64,000 nt of DNA from JBBRHQ01 sp963815645 (GTDB taxonomy: Bacteria; Actinomycetota; Thermoleophilia; Solirubrobacterales; 70-9), in assembly GCA_963815645.1 (NCBI GenBank), contig CAWFHL010000001.1:2232001-2296000 (forward strand), in the 5' to 3' direction. Made by a program: the position numbers and the translations under genes. Every line of letters begins with the position of its first letter. Within the stretch, counting starts at the first letter, position 1. Shown in pieces: positions 59,072 to 64,000 of this stretch. A model generated the notes under the pieces. It saw only the letters and a list, made by a program, of their open reading frames with translations. It made no database searches and was not told the origin of the DNA.

Positions 59072-61536
59072 GGCCCGCCCCGCGCCCTTCGCGGCCTCAG
59101 GCACGGGGACGTGGATCGGTGCCGGGCCCTCCTCGTCGGTCTTGATGTCGGGCGCCTCGAGTCGCTGGATCTGGGGCAGCCGCCAAAGCGCGCTGGCGAT
59201 GACCAAACCGAGTGCGGCGGAGAACAGGGCGAGGAACCATTGCAGCGCGGTGAGGATGCTCATCTGGAAGAACTCGCGCACCGGCGGCGCCGCCAGCCCG
59301 AGCGCGAACAGCGCCCCGAGGCCGGCGACCATCGCCAGCATGTAGCTCTGGATCGCGATGTGCTCGCGCCCCGGGCCGCGCTCGAGCAGCAGTACGAAGC
59401 TGAGGCCGAGAATGATCAGGGTGGTGGTCGCCGCGGTGCGGCCGTCCTCGAGCGAGCCGCCGAAGATCGTGTCGACCAGCAGGAAGGAGAGGATCGAGCC
59501 GAGCGCCATCGCGACCCCGGCGGGGACCGCGAAGGCGGCCAGGGAGCGCAGCAGGCGGCCGCGGTAGAGGGGCCCGTCGGAGGGCGCCAGGGCGAGGACG
59601 AAGGAGGGGATCCCGATCGTCAGCAGCGCCGCCAGCGTCAGGTGGCGGGGGAGGAAGGGGAAGGCGAAGCCGGGTACCGCGACGAGCAGGATCAGGGTCG
59701 CGGCGTAAACGGTCTTGGTCAGATACAGGCGCCCCAGCCGGTGCACGTTGCGGGCGATTCGCCGCCCTTCGGCGACCGCCTCCGGCAGGCGCGAGAACTC
59801 GTCCTCGAGCAGGACGACGTCGGCGACGCCCTTGGTCACCTGGCTGCCGGAGCCCATCGCCACCGCCATCCGCGCCCGCTTCAGCGCCGGGACGTCGTTG
59901 ACGCCGTCGCCGATCATCGCCGTGTAGCGGCCCGCGTCCGAGAGCGCCCCGACCAGAGATTTCTTCTGTTCCGGCTTGATCCGGCAGAAGACGCTGTTCC
60001 GCTGGGCGGCCTCGGCCAGCCCCTCGGGGTCCTCGGGAAGCTGGCTTCCTTCGATCACCCCGGCGTCCTGCGGGCACGCCCACCGAGTAGGCGACCGCGG
60101 TGACCGTCTCGCGCGCATCGCCGGAGATCAGCTTCAGGTCGACCTCCTCGGAGCGAATGAAATCGACGGTCTCGGCGGCGTCGGGACGGAGGTTCTCGGT
60201 CATCACCACCAGTGCCCGGGCCGAGAGCCGCGGCGGCGGCGCGGTCGCCGGGTCCTCGGGCAGCGGGCCGGTCGGCCTCGCCGAAGGCGACCACCCGCCG
60301 CCCCGCCCGGGTCTCTTCGCGCAGCTTCGCGTCGAGCGCCGGGGTGAGCTCCAGCGCCCCTGACTCGACCAGCACGTCCGGGGCGCCCAGCACGTAGCTG
60401 GCGCCGGGGCCGCCGCCGTCCAGGGTGAGGCCACTCCACTTCCACTCCGAGGAGAAGGGGACCTCGGCGCTGACCGGCTCCGGGCGCGCCGGGAAGCGCT
60501 CGGCGATCGCCTCCAGGGTGCGGTTGCGGTCTCCGGCGCTGGCGGCGAAGCGGGCAAGGGCGCGATGCGCGGCCTCGGGGTCGCTCGGGTTCGCCGCCTC
60601 GACCGAGCGCAGCTCCAGCTCGCCGTCGGTGAGGGTCCCGGTCTTGTCGACGCAGATCGTGTCCACTGCCGCCAGGGACTCGGTCCCGCTCATCTGCTGG
60701 ACCAGGGTGCCGCGGCGGGCAAGCCGCACCGCGGCGACCGCGAAGGTGACGCTCATCAGCAGCACCAGCCCCTCGGGAATCAGGGTGATCAGCCCGGCCG
60801 TCGCCGTCTGCGCCGCCTCGGTCAGCCCGACCTGGCGGACCTGGAGGGCGACGATCAGGAGGATCGCCAGCGGGATCATCAGGTAGGTGCAGGCGAGGAT
60901 CACCCGGTTGACCTCCTCCTGAAGCGGCGAGGGGGGATGGCGAAACGTCCTCGCCTCGCCGGCGATGCTGCCTGCGTAGCTCTGCTCGCGGACCGCGTCG
61001 ACCAGGTAGTAGCCGGAGCCGGAGACGCAGAAGGAGCCCGACAGGGCCCGGTCGCCGAGGCCCTTGCGAACCCCGTCGGCCTCGCCGGTCAGCACCGACT
61101 CGTCCATGGTCATCCCGCGGGAGCTGACCACCTCGCCGTCGGCGACCAGCTGGTCGCCGGGCTCGATCTCGACGATGTCGCCGGGGACGACCTCGCCGGC
61201 GAGCAGCTCGACCTTGGCGCCGTCGCGGATCACCCTGGCGCGGGGCGCGACCACCACCGCCAGCTCGTCGAGGGTCCGCTTCGCCTTCAGCTCCTGGCGG
61301 ATCCCGATGTAGGAGTTGATGATCGCGATCAGGCCGAAGATCGCGTCGGCGAACAGCCCGAGCGAGAGGACGAGGACGAAGAAGACCCCGATGATCGCGT
61401 TGAACAGGGTGAAGACGTTGCCGGCGACGATGCTCGAGGTCGAGCGCGACGAGGTCGTCTCGGCTGGGCCAAGCTGCTTGAGGCGGGCTGCGGCCTCTTC
61501 GCTGGAGAGGCCTCTCTCGATCGCGGCGTCGGTCAC
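59033..61536 (-). CDS. P-type cation-transporting ATPase, CtpE-like (two frameshifts)
   Basis: About 833 residues. Start GTG 61536 (VTDAAIERGLSSEEAAARLK). Actuator: MTMDESVLTGEADGVRKGLG (TGE). M4: TAGLITLIPEGLVLLMSVTF (P-E-G). Phosphorylation site: AAVDTICVDKTGTLTDGELE. Hinge: GRYTAMIGDGVNDVPALKRA. Shifts near 60268 and 60075 must be joined. The PEGL motif and lack of N-terminal metal-binding domain match mycobacterial CtpE, reported as a calcium transporter, rather than copper P1B pumps (no CPC). Six to eight helices follow the P domain. Ion specificity is therefore a family inference. Confidence 0.85.
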
Positions 61537-61591
61537 GCCAGGATGTTTACCGGGTCGCGGTTCCCCTGCCGTTGAAATAGGGTTCGCCGCC

Positions 61592-62656
61592 GTGTCGCTG
61601 AAGCTCGGGCTCAATCTCGGTTACTGGGGCATCGGCCCCGAGGGCGCCGAGGCGCTGGAGCTCGTCCAGGCCGCGGAGCGCGGCCGGGTTCGACTCGGTC
61701 TGGGTCGGCGGAGGCCTACGGCTCCGACATCGTCAGCGTCCTCGCCTGGCTGGCGCCGCAGACCGAGACGATCAAGCTCGGCGCCGCGGTGATGCAGGTC
61801 CCTGCTAGGCCGCCGGCCGCGGCGGCGATGGCCGGCGCGACGATCGACAGGCTCTCCGGCGGGCGCTTCATCTTCGGCTTCGGACCCTCGGGGCCGCAGG
61901 TCTCGGAGGGCTGGTACGGGGTCCCCTACCCGAAGCCCTGGGGCCGGACCCGCGAGTACGTCGAGATCGTCCGCGAGATCATCGCCCGCGAGGGCCCGCT
62001 GACCCACCACGGCGAGCACTACGACCTCCCCCTGCCCGATGGCGAGGGCAAGGCGCTGAAGCTCGGCTTCCACCCGGTGCGGGACCGCATCCCGGTCTTC
62101 CTCGGGGCGATCGGCCGCAAGTCGGTCGAGCTGGCGGCGGAGATCGCGACGGCTGGATCCCCGCCTTCTTCAGCGTCGAGGACTTCGAGCAGATCTGGGG
62201 CGAGCACATCGAGGCGGGCCTCGAGCGGGGCGGCCGCGAGCGCTCCGAGCTGGAGATCTCGCCGACCCTCCAGGTGGCGATCGACGGCGACACCGAGACC
62301 GCGCTCGGCGGTGGTCAAGGCCGGCCTCCTCCTTTACCTCGGCGGCATGGGCAGCCGCAGGACCAACTTCTACGTCGAGCTCGCCCATCGCTACGGCTTC
62401 GGCGAGGTCGCCGACGAGGTCCAGCGCCTCTACCAGGACGGCGACCGCGAGGCCGCATACGCGGCGATCAGCGACGAACTCGCGCACGCCATCTCGCTGA
62501 TCGGCTCCGAGTCGGAGGTCGCCGAGCGGCTCGGCGCGCTTCCGGGAGGCGGGCGTGGACCGGCTGATCGCCTGGCCGGCCCAGCTCGACCAGGCGGAGC
62601 GGCTGCACACGATCGAGCGCCTCGCCGCGATGGCCGACGTCGCCGCCCCCGTCTAG
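61592..62656 (+). CDS. LLM class flavin-dependent (F420-type) oxidoreductase, frameshifted
   Basis: About 350 residues in a TIM barrel of the luciferase-like monooxygenase/F420-dependent family. Start GTG 61592: VSLKLGLNLGYWGIGPEGAE. Further blocks: IVSVLAWLAPQTETIKLGAA, QVPARPPAAAAMAGATIDRL, SGGRFIFGFGPSGPQVSEGW then YGVPYPKPWGRTREYVEIV, and IPVFLGAIGRKSVELAAEIA. At least five single-base shifts (near 61684, 61710, 62146, 62310 and 62535) must be repaired. The conserved GFGPSGPQVSEGWYG segment is typical of actinobacterial F420-dependent enzymes. Substrate unknown. Confidence 0.82.
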
Positions 62657-62691
62657 ATGGGCCGGATTGTCGTAGGCTCTCGCCGCTCTCG

Positions 62692-63826
62692 ATGAGGATC
62701 GGAGTCCCGAAAGAGACGGCTGAGGGGGAGCGCCGGGTGGCGCTGGTGCCCGACGTCGTCAAGTCGCTGAAGCGAAACGAGCAGGTCGAGGTCGTCGTCG
62801 AGGCGGGGGCCGGGATCGCCGCCGGACATCCCGACGAGGCCTACGCCGAGGCCGGGGCCGAGGTCTCCGACGCCGCAACCGCCTCGGGCGCCGAGGTCGT
62901 GCTGCGCGTCGGCACCCCCTCTGTGGAGGAGATCGGCTCGATGCAGCCGGGGCCAGGTGCTGATCGCCCACCTCGCCCCATGGACCTCGGCGGAGACCAA
63001 CCGGGCGCTGGCCGCCGCCGGGGTGAGGAGCTTCGCGATGGAGGCGATCCCCCGCACCACCCGCGCCCAGGCGATGGACGCGCTCTCCTCGCAGGCCGCG
63101 GCCGCGGGATACGCGGCGATGCTGATCGCCGCCCGGGAGTCGGGCCGCTTCTTCGGGATGATGACCACCGCCGCGGGCACGGTGCCCCCGGCGAGGGTGA
63201 TGGTTCTCGGCGCCGGCGTCGCCGGGCTGCAGGCGGTTGCCACCGCGAAGCGCCTCGGGGCGATCGTCACCGGCTTCGACATCCGCCGCGCCGCCTGGGA
63301 GCAGATCGCCTCGCTCGGCGGGCGCCCGCTCGAGCTCGACTTCATCCCCGACGCAGAGGGGGAGGGGGGCTATGCCCGCCCGCTGACCGACGAGGAGAAC
63401 GCCCAGGTCCGCGAGGCCCTCGCGGCCGAGGCCGCGAAACAGGACATCATCGTCACCACCGCGGCGATCCCCGGGCGGGCGGCGCCGATCCTGATCACCG
63501 CCGAGGCGGTGCGCGGGATGAAGCCGGGCTCGGTGATCGTCGACCTCGCTGCCGAGACCGGCGGCAACTGCGAGCTGACCAGTCCCGGCGAGACGGTGAG
63601 CGAGGACGGGGTCACGGTCGCCGGGCCGAAGAACCTGCCCAGCGAGATGCCGGCGCCGGCCTCCCAGCTCTACGCCAAGAACCTCGAGAACCTGCTGGGG
63701 CTGATGATCACCGAGGAGGGCCGGCTCGAGATCGACTTCGAAGACGACATCCTCGACGCCGCCTGCATCACCGATGCGGGCGAGATCCGCAACGAGAGGG
63801 CAGCCGGAGCAGAGGACGCGACCTAG
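62692..63826 (+). CDS. pntA: NAD(P) transhydrogenase alpha subunit 1 (PntAA type), one frameshift
   Basis: About 378 residues. MRIGVPKETAEGERRVALVP is the standard N-terminus; one extra base near 62945-62956 breaks it after VGTPSVEEIGSMQP. The second half holds the NAD site (VMVLGAGVAGLQAVATAKRL, then TGFDIRRAA) and ILITAEAVRGMKPGSVIVDL, AAETGGNCELTSPGE. It is the soluble NAD(H)-binding domain I of the proton-translocating transhydrogenase that makes NADPH from NADH using the proton gradient. The gene is split from the membrane part, which follows after 2 bp, the split PntAA/PntAB arrangement. Confidence 0.92.
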
Positions 63827-63828
63827 GT

Positions 63829-64000
63829 ATGTCACTGATGACCGAGATCACCATCTTCGTGCTCGCCGCCTTCGTCGGCTTCGAGGTGATCTCCAAGGTC
63901 CCGACCACGCTGCACACGCCGCTGATGTCGCAGACCAACGCGATCCACGGGATCGTCATGCTCGGCGGCCTGATCGTCGTCGGCTTCGCCGAACGATCCG
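63829..64000 (+). CDS. NAD(P) transhydrogenase alpha subunit 2 (PntAB type), partial
   Basis: ATG 63829 opens MSLMTEITIFVLAAFVGFEV, ISKVPTTLHTPLMSQTNAIH, GIVMLGGLIVVGFAE; the gene runs off the right edge. EVISKVPTTLHTPLMS is a hallmark of the small transmembrane alpha-2 subunit of split transhydrogenases. The beta subunit (pntB) is expected next. The last codons in the window (after GFAE) deviate from the family and may hide a base error. Confidence 0.88.
   Translation, partial: MSLMTEITIFVLAAFVGFEVISKVPTTLHTPLMSQTNAIHGIVMLGGLIVVGFAERS

Noticed and set aside
57650..60103. An 817-residue plus-strand open frame
   Set aside because: Covers antisense YceI, part of marR in its real frame, and antisense P-type ATPase; only the marR segment is genuine.
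1..64000. tRNA, rRNA, CRISPR array, prophage, IS element or integration site
   Set aside because: No such signatures were seen; all genes look like ordinary chromosomal ones with uniform composition.

Overview
The window looks like chromosomal DNA of a very GC-rich actinobacterium, most likely a member of the Thermoleophilia/Solirubrobacterales. This rests on roughly 70 % GC, frequent GTG and TTG starts, stop/start overlaps of the ATGA/TTGA kind, an LLM-class (F420-type) oxidoreductase, PspC proteins, TgpA-DUF58-MoxR, and a sigma/RskA-type anti-sigma pair. I see no rRNA, tRNA, CRISPR array, phage or IS element. The taxonomic placement is an inference.

Many reading frames are broken by single-base shifts, often in C or G runs. 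They cluster at 0.2-6.8 kb and 50-63.5 kb and are rare between 7 and 50 kb. I treat them as probable sequencing or assembly errors in otherwise intact genes and annotate each gene across its breaks.

Layout. 0-1.6 kb (minus): PspC-type envelope-stress genes. 1.7-8.2 kb: hemerythrin, a CaiD-like crotonase, an SDR of the enoyl-CoA reductase type, a flavin reductase, a DUF1989-GcvT fusion and an acyl-CoA dehydrogenase, probably a catabolic locus. 8.3-16.9 kb: UBP zinc finger, zinc ribbon, DUF2127 protein, secreted lipase, methyltransferase, ABC1 kinase, a membrane protein, a hairpin-rich intergenic stretch and an NlpC/P60 hydrolase. 17-24.6 kb: MmgE/PrpD and acyl-ACP thioesterase genes, then the TgpA-DUF58-MoxR operon and an M1 peptidase. 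24.7-28.2 kb: SDR, voltage-gated-type cation channel, MarR-MFS pair. 28.3-35 kb: FAD amine-oxidase-like enzyme, methylmalonate-semialdehyde dehydrogenase and a four-gene OpuC-type osmoprotectant importer. 35-36.7 kb: NUDIX hydrolase and a permease-YHS fusion behind a CsoR-like operator. 36.7-43.1 kb (minus): SAM-salvage pair, photolyase, HD hydrolase, crotonase, metallo-hydrolase, PAS protein. 43.2-46.4 kb: drug-type ABC exporter and an acyltransferase. 46.4-48.5 kb: lipoprotein, anti-sigma factor, sigma factor, DUF5679 protein. 48.6-57.4 kb: thiolase, secreted protein, MarR, CapA, hydrolase, L-2-hydroxyglutarate oxidase-like enzyme, crotonase, thioesterase, sulfatase. 57.4-64 kb: flavin reductase, YceI and MarR, CtpE-like P-type ATPase, LLM oxidoreductase, and the start of a proton-translocating transhydrogenase operon.

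The most unusual items are the three-part DUF1989-like/DUF1989/GcvT protein beside an acyl-CoA dehydrogenase lacking the usual catalytic Glu, the channel with a clear S4 sensor but a TVGSS filter, the permease-YHS gene with a CsoR-like operator on a near-leaderless promoter, and the multi-hairpin region upstream of the NlpC/P60 gene.
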